A stretch of 64,000 nucleotides of DNA from Gonapodya prolifera JEL478 (GCA_001574975.1 KQ965834.1:45106-109105); one strand, 5' to 3'; numbered from the stretch's first letter, positions 9,409 to 21,360 are shown. Notes: generated by a model not told the origin, from the sequence alone. Numbers and translations are program-made.

Positions 9409-12247
9409 TCAATACCCCTGCCTCTCCCCTCCCCACGCCTCCCTCCCAAACGACAATCCCTCCACATTCTTGAACCCCTCAGAATAATACCCATACCCAC
9501 TCCCCGGCGTCGGTGCGCCATACCCAGAACCCGAACCCCCCACATACTCCACGGCCACATTCGACCCCAAAAGCGGCACGGCCCTGGACCCTTCTAGACT
9601 CTGCCTCCGCGACGTGTACACTCCCATCCCCACCCCGCCACTTCCTTGCCCCACGAGGCTCACAGGGGAAGGCGCACCACGCACGTCGAACACCACCGTC
9701 CCGCTTCCCGCGCTCCCACTGGAAATGGACCCCGGAGCTTGCCCCACGACAATCGAGCCCAGAACGGTGCGCTGGGACCGCACGTGGGCGGCAATGGGTG
9801 GGAGCGCCGATTCGCCGCGCAGGCGGTTTGTGAATGGCGCGCCTGCGGAGGGAGTGAGAGGGCCGGGTGCGACTTGCTGCAGGTCGAGGCAGTCGAGAGG
9901 GCTTAATGGGCAGCATGTGTGAGGCGTTGATAGTTTAAAACACATGTGTGGGATTGAAGGTTTTGGGAACTTACAAGGCGCCGTATGCTCCTGTTGCGAG
10001 CTGGCCGTAGTGGTGGGAGACGAGGGATTGTGGGATTTTCGGGACTACCAAATAACAATCGAGCACCAACGTTTTTTCCTATCCCCCACCCGTCACGGAA
10101 GACCCAGGCCAGTTCGACCCTAGGACCCGAACAGCGTCGTATCAGATCATGCCGAAGGGTGATAACTCCGTGAAACAGCTTTGGCTCACCTGTTTCCGAC
10201 AAACAGCGCTAACTCGTCTTCCTGCGCTGGTGAGTGCTAGCAATCGTGGAGGATGAATTGAGTGGACCAAGTGGACCAAATGTGATAACCACGGGATAAG
10301 GACTCACGGGAATGGCCACCGCTAACGGATCACCGCGGTAATTGACCGTGCCGTCATTGACCACCGAGTACACACCCTTGGCGTACGTGAAGAACCACTG
10401 CATACGTGCCACGGAAACACCATTACACCTTGTCGTTCTCGTTTCACAAACCTCACACGACAACCCAACAACTCACATGAACCACAGGCCCAGACATCGT
10501 CCTATCCGTTCCGTCCGACAGCGCTTCTGATGTAGGCAACAGAGGCACAGCGGTTTCCACGGGGCTGGGTTTCAGTCCCGCGGGGGACACGGGCGTGATG
10601 AAGGACGGAGCCAGAATGGAAGAGCCGCCAGTGAGGCTTATCGGTCCGGATGGGGAAGAGGTAGATGGCGGACCAGGTGGAGCTGGTGTCGCCCGGAATG
10701 TGGGTTTGGGTGTCTTGTCGGAGCTGTTGGCGGGGCATTTTACGGTTTGTCCATATCGATCGATATCACAGGACCAGTCGTCAATACCCTCACTGCCCCA
10801 CTCACTTCTTCTTTCGCACAAAGTACACCGCACCCACAAAGATCACCAACGCCACCACGCCACCGACCGCACCGCCGACAATCGCGCCCAAGTTACTGCC
10901 ACTGTCGCCTGCTGGAGGGCCGCTTCCAGCCCCGCCGCGTGGAAGCCCGGCAAGATCCACAGACTGGGTAGACGACAAAGGCGGGACAGCAGTTCCGGTG
11001 CCGGTTTGGGAAGCAGGTGCGGCAGTGATGGGCGCGGATGGGGAAGTGATGAGCATCATTGTTGTTATGCCGTTGGAGACAGTGAGCATTGTCATAGTCA
11101 CAATGTCGCCTGTAGTGGTGGTCGTTGGTGAATCAGGTTTCGCTTTGATGGAGTGAAGCGAATACAGACCTCCCCCGTCAGTCGCAGATGCAGTCGATAG
11201 GATATCTGCTGTGGAACCAGGAGGTGGGGCGATGGGGCTTTCTGGGACTGTGGTTGTGTGTTGTTCCAGGATAACGTAAAGGATAGTGTACCGCAGCGTA
11301 ATACGAAACGTTGTGTTAGCAACAGCGATATGTGTGCATTTCATGACACACAACCTACTTGGTCCGGATGGAGTCGGCGGGGCCGCAGGGGGTGCTATTC
11401 AAAGGGATGCCTTGAAGAAAATTGTACTCGTAATCTCAATCTAGCGCACTCACGAGGCGCAATGGGTATTGACGGCGGGGGAACTGCAGGTGGTGGAACT
11501 GCAGGTGGTGGAACTGCAGGTGGTGGAACTGCAGGTGGTGGAACTGCAGGTGGTGGCACTGGTGGAGGTGGCACTGGAGGTGGTATTGGCGGAGGTGCGG
11601 GTGGTGCTGAAAGTGGTGTGATTCAGTTTTTTCCTTCGAAAATTGCTCAATATCGGCGCTCACGGATTGTTGGAGGTGGAGCTACGACCCAGTTAGTACG
11701 GAAATGAGCATTGATGTACCCCATTTGATATCAAACCAGCTCAACTCAACTCACCTACTGGCGTGGGAGGTGGTCTGGGAGGGGGCGTTGGCGACGGCGG
11801 AGGACGGGGAGGGCTCGGTGAAGGCGGAGGTGGTGTTGTTCTGGTCACGCACAGCCCATCCTCCGGCTTCCCCGTGCTTGAAACACAGTTTTGACTAGGG
11901 CTGCAGCAGCCGCCGATGCCGCAGCAGGTTGCGCTCGCGCCTGCTGCGCAGCTCCAGTAGTTGCCAGGAGAAAGGAAGTTCGGACAGCACTTGAAGGAGT
12001 TGGAAAGACATCCGGCATCGTCCGCGCCAGAAGTCGGGCAACTATCGAGTGTCAGCGATTATTGGTGAGAGGGGGTCAGTATGCAGATGCTACGGCACAC
12101 GAACTAGATGAATCCGCTAGGGCAAGATTGTCGCTTGAAAAACTGCACGTGAGGCTTCCTGGACTCGGACAGAACACCTCGCGCGATAAGGGGTAGAAGA
12201 ACGATGGCGCAGAAGAGCGACCATTTTAGAGCGACGGGTGCACGCAT
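9409..12247 (-). CDS. single-pass membrane protein: Cys-rich ectodomain, Pro-rich repeats, TM, SH3
   Basis: Multi-exon gene starting at 12247 with a signal peptide (MRAPVALKWSLFCAIVLLPLIA). The next exons give a Cys-rich ectodomain (~12030-11850: CPTSGADDAGC, KCCPNF, CCGIGGCCSP, GLCV) and then Pro-rich exons, one holding five AVPPP repeats. A Ser/Thr-rich exon (11353-10802) ends in a transmembrane helix, GAIVGGAVGGVVALVIFVGAVYF followed by VRKKK, giving type I topology. The cytoplasmic part carries an SH3 domain spread over three exons: DELALFVGNR (~10220), VFRDGWGIGKN (~10100) and LATGAYGALPLDCLDL (from ~9990). The C-terminus is Gly/Ser-rich and stops at 9409. The layout suggests a surface or cell-wall sensor that recruits Pro-rich partners inside, but no orthologue can be named. 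Exon borders in the middle are approximate. Confidence 0.72.
11476..11561. repeat. 15-bp tandem repeat encoding AVPPP
   Basis: About five near-perfect copies of GGTGGTGGAACTGCA on the plus strand. Read on the minus strand in the frame of the membrane-protein gene, each copy encodes Ala-Val-Pro-Pro-Pro. Flanking units degrade to VPPP and IPPP. It forms part of the extracellular Pro-rich stalk and is likely to vary in copy number. Confidence 0.85.
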
Positions 12248-12487
12248 CGCGCGATTGGGCTTGTGAGTGACGACAGAAATGAAGACGCAAAGCAAAAGTG
12301 CTTGTGGACTGGGGCCGAACTGCGGCCGTACAGCCACCAACCATCTTCGTTTTTTCCGTCACGGACGAGATAGACTCTTCAAAATACGAAAGTCATAGTC
12401 ACTAGTACAATCCGGACGTGACACGGTCCTAGTCACAGCAAGACAACCATGATCATCAACACTGAACACATAAAGTTTTCGGTACTC

Positions 12488-13759
12488 TTAACCGGCCAGT
12501 CGCCCACCGGTCCTCACAGCATCCGGTCTAGAGTAGTTAAAACAATCCACACATGACCAGGTCTCGTCATCCCCCCCGTGGTACACGCGGATCCTGACGC
12601 ACATCATGCATGTCCGTTTCCCACAAATTCTGCACTTTCCCATTGTTATACGTTCAGTACACATGGCGCAGCCAGATGGGACGCCGCAAGTCCCACAGCA
12701 GATCTTAGATGAACAACTTCTACATAGCAATTTGCATGTAGAACATTTGTGCAATGTGCATAAAGCCGCGTAGTCACCGCATTCACCGCATGTCCCGCTG
12801 CTGCACCACGGACAAAGTTGCATACCGCATCGAGGATCCGAGCAATACGTCCAACCAACAGAATTGCGACATTCCGGACACATTTGCGTCCGCTGTTTGC
12901 ACGGGTATTCGCATTCCACGTAGAAATGTACGTCCTCATCTGTTTGAATGGTCTGACATTGAAAACATTTGCCTAGGTCAGTGCAGAAAAGGCAGTGCCC
13001 GGGCGTCATCCACGAATGCGATGCATCGGCGTTGCATTTACAGCAGAGGAGCGGGTACGCCTCAACGGACGTCCCCCGAAACAGATCTTGGAACAACGTG
13101 ACTTCTTCCTCCGAATCATCGTTAAAGAGTCGTCCCCACACCAGAGCGTCCTGCTTGTGGCGCTTTCTCCGTGGCCCGAATTCGATTTCTCGCAGCCTCT
13201 TCTCATCTTCGGACAAATCCAAAAGACGTAATGTGCCCCTGGATATCCACCCGTTTGAGCGACCGTCCGCGGACGCCATCGTAAAAAAGTCCATTCCAGA
13301 TGCGAGACACCCAACAAAGCGGGTCTCGCGAAGTCCGGTAAAGGTGTCGAGAATGCGGCCAATGATATTGACATTGATGGGGAGGTAGTCTCGATCCAAC
13401 GTGATCGATGTCACTCGAGATACGAGGTCTGTTGATGGGCTGGTCAGGGTCAGACACTGAATTGCCCCGGCGGTGCGTTTGACTGCCTTTTCGAACTCCT
13501 CAGGGGAGGAATACACCTTTTCGAGGCGGATGCAGTGGTCGTACCAGATGCTTTCGTTCTGCAGGGCAACGGCCCTTATTCGTCGGCTGGTCTGGCTCAT
13601 CATCACAATCGAGTCTGTGGAAAGGTGAGAGAGAATGGCGTCGATGGTTTCCGTTGGAAGTTGAAGCAGGTGATTATCGCGTTGAAGTTCCGGGACATGA
13701 CTCTCGCCCGAAGACGCCATGAAAGCAACTAGCAGTTCGCAGCGACGAGACGATGCCAC
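12488..13759 (-). CDS. F-box protein with Cys-rich zinc-binding C-terminus
   Basis: Intronless, 423 codons. An F-box lies at about residues 32-75 (LLQLPTETIDAILSHLSTDS, then MMSQTSRRIRAVAL), which would bind Skp1 and make this a substrate-receptor subunit of an SCF ubiquitin ligase. The C-terminal half is packed with Cys pairs (LLCCKC, CLFC, CFQC, CPEC, CPWC, CGEC, CSTC, CRSC, CGTC, CAMC, CRIC, CMMC, CVDC), consistent with a string of zinc knuckles that may contact the substrate. No known substrate-binding repeat (WD40, LRR, Kelch) is present. A start at residue 14 (MASSGESHVPEL) is an alternative. Divergent from the plus-strand gene starting at about 13889, 130 bp away. Confidence 0.8.
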   Translation of the reverse strand: MASSRRCELLVAFMASSGESHVPELQRDNHLLQLPTETIDAILSHLSTDSIVMMSQTSRRIRAVALQNESIWYDHCIRLEKVYSSPEEFEKAVKRTAGAIQCLTLTSPSTDLVSRVTSITLDRDYLPINVNIIGRILDTFTGLRETRFVGCLASGMDFFTMASADGRSNGWISRGTLRLLDLSEDEKRLREIEFGPRRKRHKQDALVWGRLFNDDSEEEVTLFQDLFRGTSVEAYPLLCCKCNADASHSWMTPGHCLFCTDLGKCFQCQTIQTDEDVHFYVECEYPCKQRTQMCPECRNSVGWTYCSDPRCGMQLCPWCSSGTCGECGDYAALCTLHKCSTCKLLCRSCSSKICCGTCGVPSGCAMCTERITMGKCRICGKRTCMMCVRIRVYHGGDDETWSCVDCFNYSRPDAVRTGGRLAG

Positions 13760-13888
13760 AGTGCTGCGAAAAGAGGGGAACGAAACTGAGCGAAGGAGAG
13801 AGACGCAAGTGACTCAACGTAATTCAGCCGAGCGACGATGTTCACGAAGGTCTTCACAAGAACAGCTGCTGAGCTCTGAGTCCACTAA

Positions 13889-15271
13889 ATGTCGCTACTC
13901 TTCGCTGATATCGAGTTTCCAGAAGAGATCTACACAAAAGAGTACGTGTTCGTGCAGCGTGATGGTTGGTGGCAAATGCTAAGCTGTCTCGGTCCGCTTC
14001 TCTATCCGACCACCGTTGATGCTGCAGTGGTTCTTTCACCCCAGCCATTCGAAACCTCATCGACCTGTCAGCTCGAGTTGCCGACGCTCATTTATCTGCG
14101 GCCAAGAGGTCGGAAACACTTTTGAAGTCGATGCAGCCTGGGAGCTCCACCCCATCACGCATTACACAGACACCGCCGAGCGCAAACGGGAATGCAAACG
14201 GATAAACATCCGCCGGAACACCTCAGCCTTCTGCCGCTGCCCGAACAGGGAGCAGCTGGAGCAGCAGTTTGAGAGAGTTCATTGCCCCGGATGTAAAGGA
14301 GGCCGCGTGCGGCCCGGCGAATGGAAGTAATGCAACTGGAAAATGATTTTGTTTGCTCCACCGACTGTCGAAACCGTGTGGGAACGGCAACAGCGCGAAG
14401 AGAGGACCCGGAGAAGGGCAGCAGAGGCCAGCATGAATTCAAAACAACGAAAGGAGAAGGAAAAGCCTGTAAAAAGCAGAGCGAAAGCACCGATGAGGAG
14501 AAGGACGCCCAAGAGACCAAATCCTCTAAGACCGCAAAATCCAACTCGGCCTCGGACCTCTCCCGCGTCCTCATCCCCAGAGCCATGGTCGTCGGGGGTG
14601 CCGTCGTGTCCGCCGCATCCACATACTTCGCATCACGCAACGCCGGGCATGTTCAGTTCCTGGGTGGATTCAGACAGGTCATGGAGGACGCCGAAGCCGC
14701 ACTCGAGTCAGCACAGGATTGGGTGCGGGAGCGGGAGCGCCTGGACTTGCCCGTGCCCCAACTCGCGCGCGAGGATATTAAAAAGCTCAAGGACTTGTGT
14801 GACCTGTGCTACCGTCTGGACGACTCTTCTGATAGGTGGAAGTTGGTTTTTTGGATATGTGATTATGGGACTCGGGGGCATCAGTGTGGCAGCTGCGGCG
14901 CTGACTGGGGATATGGTCGACAAAACGACCGGCGCCCTTGTCCTGAACATGGCGGCGAAAGGTGGGGCGGCTGGTGTGTATGTTGGGACTGCGTGGGTCG
15001 TGGGGGTGCTTGGTGAGTCGATCCTGGGAATCACTGTTTGGAGCCTCGTGTCGTCTAACGTCTCTCTGTCTATATCGCAGGCCTTCGATCTTCTTCCGTC
15101 TATACCTCCTCCTACGAGGTCTACGCCTCCCGCGTCATCTCCACCATCTGCGCCCCTGCCTGGGTCAACACGAACTACACGCCCGTGCCGTTCGAGAACA
15201 GCTTGCAGCGCCCAAGCTTTACTCTCAGACTCATGTACCTCCGGCGGCTGTTCCAACCGGGTTCGACCTGA
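13889..15271 (+). CDS. unrecognised multi-exon protein with hydrophobic segments
   Basis: The likely start is MSLLFADIEFPEEIYTKEYV at 13889. A protein-like frame follows an acceptor near 14025 (SGSFTPAIRNLIDLSARVAD...). From ~14480 a long frame runs through KSNSASDLSRVLIPRAMVVG and a helical segment (EDAEAALESAQDWVRERER) to about 14835. A 48-nt intron (GTGGAA...CATCAG) would then join it to VAAAALTGDMVDKTTGALVL, hydrophobic and Ala/Gly-rich (AAKGGAAGVYVGTAWVVGVL). After a GTGAGT intron (~15012-15080) the last exon reads LRSSSVYTSSYEVYASRVIS and ends RLFQPGST at a TGA (15271). It is possibly an organelle membrane protein; no family was recognised. Frames between 14100 and 14480 need unproven introns. 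Confidence 0.45.
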
Positions 15272-15730
15272 AGTTCGGGAGGCAGCCTTCCAGATGTACC
15301 GAGCGACGGGCCGCTGATTGATTTGGACAGACCACCGAGTCTTTTAGGAGGTGAGCTATGGTGATTTTGTGTCACAAAATGTTCCTGGTGTGACGATTTG
15401 GACCATAGTGGGTGTGGGCATACCAGGATATCGGACTCGACAACAAGAAACTCCCAAGCTTGAGCCCCTATCAATTTAATGCGCCGAATTTTCCTTTCGA
15501 CATCAATTTTTTTTGTACTATTGATGGGTGTAGATAGCGATTTTTTTGATGGACCCACTAGTGGCCTGCAACTCGGACCAAAGCCCGCTTGCTGTTTGAC
15601 ATAAAGCACGACACGATCCATTACGCTCCGCCGTCCCTCACAACACTTCTTCCACCATCTTTGCTCTTATCTCCGCTCTCAAACACCCACAAACACCGTC
15701 GCGCGACCCCACGATCACCGACAGTTTGTG

Positions 15731-18700
15731 ATGTCACCGGCTTCACCGGCCGAAACGAAGCGGCGCCTCGACTACTACTACAGCGTCGTCTCGTCGCTGA
15801 TTCTGTCGCGGCAGAGTGCTGTCACGGGGCTGATTCCAGGTGAATGGCGGCGATACGTTGACGTGACATGTCGCAATCGCTCATGGCGCCTTTCCACTCG
15901 TTTTTCTTCTAGCGTCTGTTGCGGTGACGACACATGGAGATTACAGGTAGGATTTTGCTCTGCTGGATGGGAAGTGACACTCCAATCATGGGCTATTTGT
16001 GATCGAATGACAGGGATGCCTGGGTCCGGGACAACGTTTACTCAATTTACTGCGTGTTCGGGCTTGCTCTTGCGTATCGGAGGCTTGACGATGATACTGG
16101 ACGGGCATGTACGTTTCGCGCTAGTTTTTGAAGCTCTTGGGGTTGAAATATTGATATCTTCCCTGGACAAATTCTCGGCTTGCAGACGAGCTGGAACATT
16201 CGACCGTAAAGTGTATGAGAGGCTTGCTGTTTTCGATGATGAAGCAGGCACATAAAGTCGAGAAGGTATTTCCTACTGACCCACACACGACAGGCGTTGA
16301 TTCCGAGCCTAATTCGTATCGATGAAATGACAGTTCAAGCACACACAGAATCCCCTGGACGCTTTGCACGCAAAGTACAATACGCAGTCTGGAGACCCTG
16401 TGGTTGCTGATTGGGAATGGGGACATCTTCAAGTTGTGTGTTGAACCGCACCATTAACCATCCCCGCTTCTTCTGTTGTTCTTACAATTCTTGACGTATT
16501 ACAAGGACGCCACGTCCATTTTCGTCCTTGCTCTCGCGGAAATGACAACAGCTGGGCTGGTGATCGTTTATAATCAGGACGAGGTAGATTTCGTACAGAA
16601 CCTTGTGTTTTACATCGAGCGCGCTGTGAGTATCATGGGTTGCATATTCTCATTATTCAGGCTAACAACTTTCTTGTAGTACCGCACTCCAGACTACGGC
16701 ATATGGGAGCGTGGCAATAAGATTAATCACGGCCAACCCGAGCTCAATTCCTCGTCAGTTGGAATGGCGCTGGCCGCCTTGCAAGCCATCAATGGTGTGA
16801 ATCTCTACGGCGCTCGTGGGGGCGCTGGCTCTGTCGTGCACGCGTATCCGGACGAAATCACCCGAAATTTCATGACACTTGTTTCTGCCCTGCCCCGTGA
16901 ATCGAACTCCAAGGAGGTAGACGCGGCGCTCTTGAGTGTGGTCGGGTGGCCAGCGTTTGCGATCAATGATCAAGAGCTTGTGAATTTGACCAAGAATGAA
17001 ATCCGGGAGAAGCTGCAGGGGAAATATGGTTGCAAGAGATTTTTGCGTGATGGGCATCAAACGGTTTTGGAGGATAACAGCAGACTTCATTACGAACCGC
17101 ACGAGCTCCGAAGGTTTGAGAACATTGAATCGGAGTGGTAGGTGTATCGTATCACCCCAACTTCCAACGAAAACTAACTATACCATCCAAAGGCCACTCT
17201 TTTTCACATACTCACTCATAGACGCACTATTTGTCAATGACACCAAGAGTGTCCAAGAATACTCGGAACTCCTAAAGCCTCTCCTGGTCTTATCTTCTTC
17301 CCACAGGGATGAAGGCGTGGAGACGAAACCAGAAGATGGTTTCCATATGGGGCTTGTACCGGAGCTGTTTATTGTCCCACACAACAGCATAGAAGCCGAA
17401 AAGCAGAGTCCTGGCAGTCAGAGGCGTGTTCCTGGTGAGAATGTACCATTGGTGTGGGCACAGGTGAGGGCTTTTGATTTACAGAACGGCGAGCTTTTAT
17501 TGTCTTACCTGTTAAACTTTCCAGTCATTGTATATCATATCGCTTCTTCTCATGGATCGCTTACTGCACCCGTCGGACATTGATCCACTTGGACGTCGTC
17601 TCATTCCGGCCAGCCAAACGCCAATACCTACAGTCCAAGTGGTGCTTCTTTCCGATTCACCCCAGCTTCAAGCGCTCCTAGCAACTTTCGGCCTTCCTAC
17701 ACAAACACTCGCAGAAGTGCAACCTGTTACCGTTGCGCCTCCTAGCGCACTGAGAGATGCTTTGACTAATTTGGGGCGAAATTCCAAGCTTGGTCTGACA
17801 GGAAGAGTAGGTAGGCCTATGGGAGCTTTGAGTACCAGTCGGCTGTACAGGTGTCAAGGACGCCTGTAAGTGTGGCGTCCCATTACCCGTCCAATTTGGA
17901 GCCATAATACCTCACGCCTCCTTTTACCAGGTACTGTTTCCTGCCGCATTTTCTCGACAGGGAGGAGTTCTACATGGTTTCAGACGAAAGCTATCTCCTG
18001 AATGTGTTTGAGTCGACTCTTGGCTTCCTTCGAAATTATTGGACGGGTGTCGGGAGACCAACCATGGTTGTCTTGCTGAACGAAAGCATGTTTGGCCCAT
18101 CCCTCTCGGCTCTGAGAAACCGTGAAATTATCAAGGCCCGAGATTCACGTCTCAAAGAAAAGCGCACTCTGCTTGATCTCGGAATGCAGTTGAAGGAGGG
18201 TGCTGTTAATGGTGTCAAGGTTCGACTGGGAAGGTTGCAGGAAATGAGTAAGTGCAATGGTCAGTTTACGTGTACGGTAACTAAAATTCTGCGTATCAGT
18301 TCCAACATCTCAGGTTGAGTCGCTAGACTTCCTTGCGTCAAAAGCACCAGAAAAGGGTGATCTGCATACCATTTTGTCTGGGGGGAACCGATTGGGAAGC
18401 AGGATGCTACCGACGCGACTAAATTTGTCCAGGCGAGCTACCGAGGAAGGCAGACGTGTTCGCAAAAAGAGCACCTTTGTTCGAATCCGCGAGGGCTCCA
18501 TTGGCGGGTTTGTGAGTCCGACAACACCACTTCTTCCATCGACACCCTTTGGCCTTCCCATTGCAAGCCAAACGTCCACAACATCGATCTCGACCCCTCT
18601 TGCGCTTGCATCGTCGCTATCATCTTCAATCAATAGTGCTAAAATGCAATCCTACTTTGATGGAGTGTCGGTAAAACCGTTCGAACCTGTGAGTTAAATG

Positions 18701-21214
18701 AGCTCTTGACGTGTGTATCTTTCTTATCTTCGATCACCACGATAGACTTCGAGTGAAGATGCAGAACCGCGAAATGGCGACGTGGAGAAAAAGAGAAAAC
18801 CCAGATCTCCGGGAACTCTTGGTTTGGTTCAGACGTTTGACGTGAACGATCTCAGAAGCATTTCCGATGCCGCTAAAGCACTTACTGGGACTTCTGATCT
18901 ACACGAACAAGGTTCGTATTCCCAGGGAAAGGGATCCGTGGTTCGCTCGTTTACCACGTACTTGTAAAATTTCCGCTTTAGCCGACCTCCTCCAGTATAT
19001 TTTCAGCCTTAAAGGCAAAGACTTCATCGTGGAAAATTTTCATGCATCAGTTGGTCAGCTTCTTGAAGAAGTCTACATCAAAGCGCGCGACCGCCGGCGA
19101 GTACTATTGAGCTCGGTCACTGAAATGTTTCATTCATATACTACTCCTCAGGATCTGGGATGTTGTCCGACAATCAGCGGGTGTACTTTCCAAAATGGTC
19201 AATTCCCTTACCAGTAATCTGACAGATTTGCTCGTCCGGAAGATTCCGGTATTTGTTCCAAGTTCGGGGTTGGAAGCGAATTCAGTTGACACTCTTCGCA
19301 GGTCTCGGTAGGCTTTGGGAACAAGGAATTCCTCATAACATCATCCATGAACTTGAACCCCGTCAGTCTTCGTGAGGCGATATTTACACAGTGAGCCCTT
19401 TGCTATGAAGATTTGTGCATCATCCAATCATAATGTTCAAATATTCAGTACATCCGATGCTCGCGACGGTCCCTTAGTAGAAGAACTCATCACTTACCTC
19501 GGTGGCTTTATCAGATCGGACCCAGTATGGTTCACAGGAATCTTCCGTCTCCGTACTTTTTACCTCGTGGCTGCAATGCGAGATGAAATTTCTAGGTCGT
19601 ACGGATGCCTAGAAGAAGACGCACATCGAAGGCTTATGGAAGTGAGTCTCAACGCTGGCACTGCATCCATTTATAGGATAGTTCAAACCCTTCGTTATCT
19701 TTTCAGTCGAGCCCCTTTGAGATCTTCACTCTTGTGCGCCAAGTCCTCACTGCCCATCAAGAAGTTGACCCCATTTCCCCGAGCACTGGGTCCGCGCAGA
19801 GCCCTGTCCGAGGGCTCCGCTCCCACGTTTCTGCGGTCCAAGATGCATCATCCATTCCATTGATTCGCACTCCGTCGCCATCGCTTCCTTTGAACATCGC
19901 CAAGGCTGGTCGCAAGGGGCTGCCTTCACAGCTCACTATTTCTGTGCAGTCCGCCCACGGAGGGTTCGTCAACGTTCATGTCGTAGTGGACGGTCACCCC
20001 GAAGTCCTGCCAGACGGTGTTCTGGCACTTCTCACCCCCGGAACCCGTGGTATTCTCATCATCACCATCGACTTTATCAGTGGCACTATCGAAGATGGCG
20101 TCCTCTTCGACACTCACTTTGCAGTGACTGAGTCTGCTGAGCTGCTCAAACACCTCCATGACCTGGACGACGGCAAGATTATCATCGTGGTCACTCTGGA
20201 CGAGGTCTGTCAGAACCTCACCCCCGTCGCACGTCGCGAGCTCGCGAAGCTCGGAAGCCGCAACGCCGCGGACCTCCGCCCCATGGATCTGTGGGTCATG
20301 GTTGCTCAGGTTGGCAACCCTGCCGAGTGCGTCGAGCACGCGATTGGAGCCGGGTTCCAAGAGAAGCACCTTTGCGCCGTCGAGAAGACAGTGGATCTCG
20401 CCGGCCGGAGAAAGGATCTCGATTTCTTGGCCATGGCGGAGAAGGAGGAGATTGCCAAGAGCACAGTCATGGCCATCGTAGGGCCATGTCAGGGACGGTG
20501 GTACAGAAGGAGACGGTTGGACGGAGCGTTGAACAGAGTTCCGGAGAAATTTTATTCAAAGGTTCGTTCTGTTTGTCGGGTGAGAGCAATGTGTGAGGCT
20601 CATAGGTGGCTTTCCTCTGGAACAAACAGTGCTGGGCAGTTCTCAATCGGGTTCGAGGTCTATCGCTCACTTCGGACAAGATACTGTACCGCGACCCACT
20701 CACTTCGGAGAAGACTCCCGAAGAGTTTAACTTCGCTTTGGTGAGCTTCTGTGGATTATTCATTGTTCTAATTGTCTCCCCGTTAAAACGTTGGACTTGA
20801 ATGTAGGTCATTGAGACGTTTTTGGACTCCATTCTCAACATCGGAGAGAGGGCAGCTGCCGTTGAGCTGCTGAGTGTGCTCCACCAGATTTTCGAATCAA
20901 AGGAGGTCAATCTTGGAGATGACATTGTGGATCTTCTTGATGTTATCAGGTGAGCACTCCGAAGTTTCCAAACCGACACAAAGCCGTTTTGACAGTGCCT
21001 CGGCACTTTTAGTGACGCCACGCGGTCGTACTGGAAGACCTGGGTCGAGGAATTCGGGGAAAGCCTCGCACGGTCTGGCGAGGATGGCAGCCCGGACTTC
21101 AACGCGCACTCGAGGTTGGCACGGAGGCTGTTCTTTGATCTGGACAGCGAGAGGATGAAGGCGTTCTTGACGGCCAGTGCGAACAAAGTGGTGTTTAAGC
21201 AGGTCGACAAGTAG
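15731..21214 (+). CDS. phosphorylase b kinase regulatory subunit (alpha/beta type) with inserted ILEI domain
   Basis: Regulatory subunit of phosphorylase kinase, which activates glycogen phosphorylase. About 17 exons. The first ones are 15731-15839, 15913-15946, 16014-16108, 16196-16265, 16334-16435, 16506-16625, 16680-17137, 17193-17463 and 17525-17865; phases agree at each join I checked. The N-terminal GH15-like (alpha/alpha-barrel) part matches closely: [81 protein letters not shown] and [13 protein letters not shown]. The C-terminal part has [14 protein letters not shown], then an ILEI-like domain, then [21 protein letters not shown] and a final exon ending FKQVDK at TAG. There is no C-terminal CaaX Cys, unlike the farnesylated mammalian alpha and beta chains. 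No catalytic gamma subunit is in the window. Convergent with the reductase gene at 21361. Confidence 0.93.
19928..20350 (+). other. ILEI/PANDER-type domain inside the phosphorylase kinase subunit
   Basis: Within one continuous exon-frame. The domain starts near [12 protein letters not shown] and has the family core [62 protein letters not shown], and [10 protein letters not shown] at the end. This is the spacing of FAM3 proteins and the POMGNT1 stem domain (GRGI..., FD, DG-[IV]-[IV], AR...LGS, D-x-W-[AV]). The flanking phosphorylase kinase sequence (upstream [17 protein letters not shown], downstream [17 protein letters not shown]) is in the same frame with no stop, so this is a true insertion in the protein and not a neighbouring gene. 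Confidence 0.85.
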
Positions 21215-21360
21215 AGACGAGCACGTCCCTCGAGCTGATAGAGAGTAGCATCACGCTGTTCGGTCATGTACTATTATGTTCAATCCACGTTAAATGCTCA
21301 GGTCCATCGATATCATCCTTCGGTTATGTGCTACCCAAGATAAATTATCTTTGTACCACA

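Noticed and set aside
14820-14890. Frameshift at a TTTTTT run in the unrecognised gene
   Set aside because: A 48-nt GT...AG intron (GTGGAA...CATCAG) keeps the frame, so no lesion is required.
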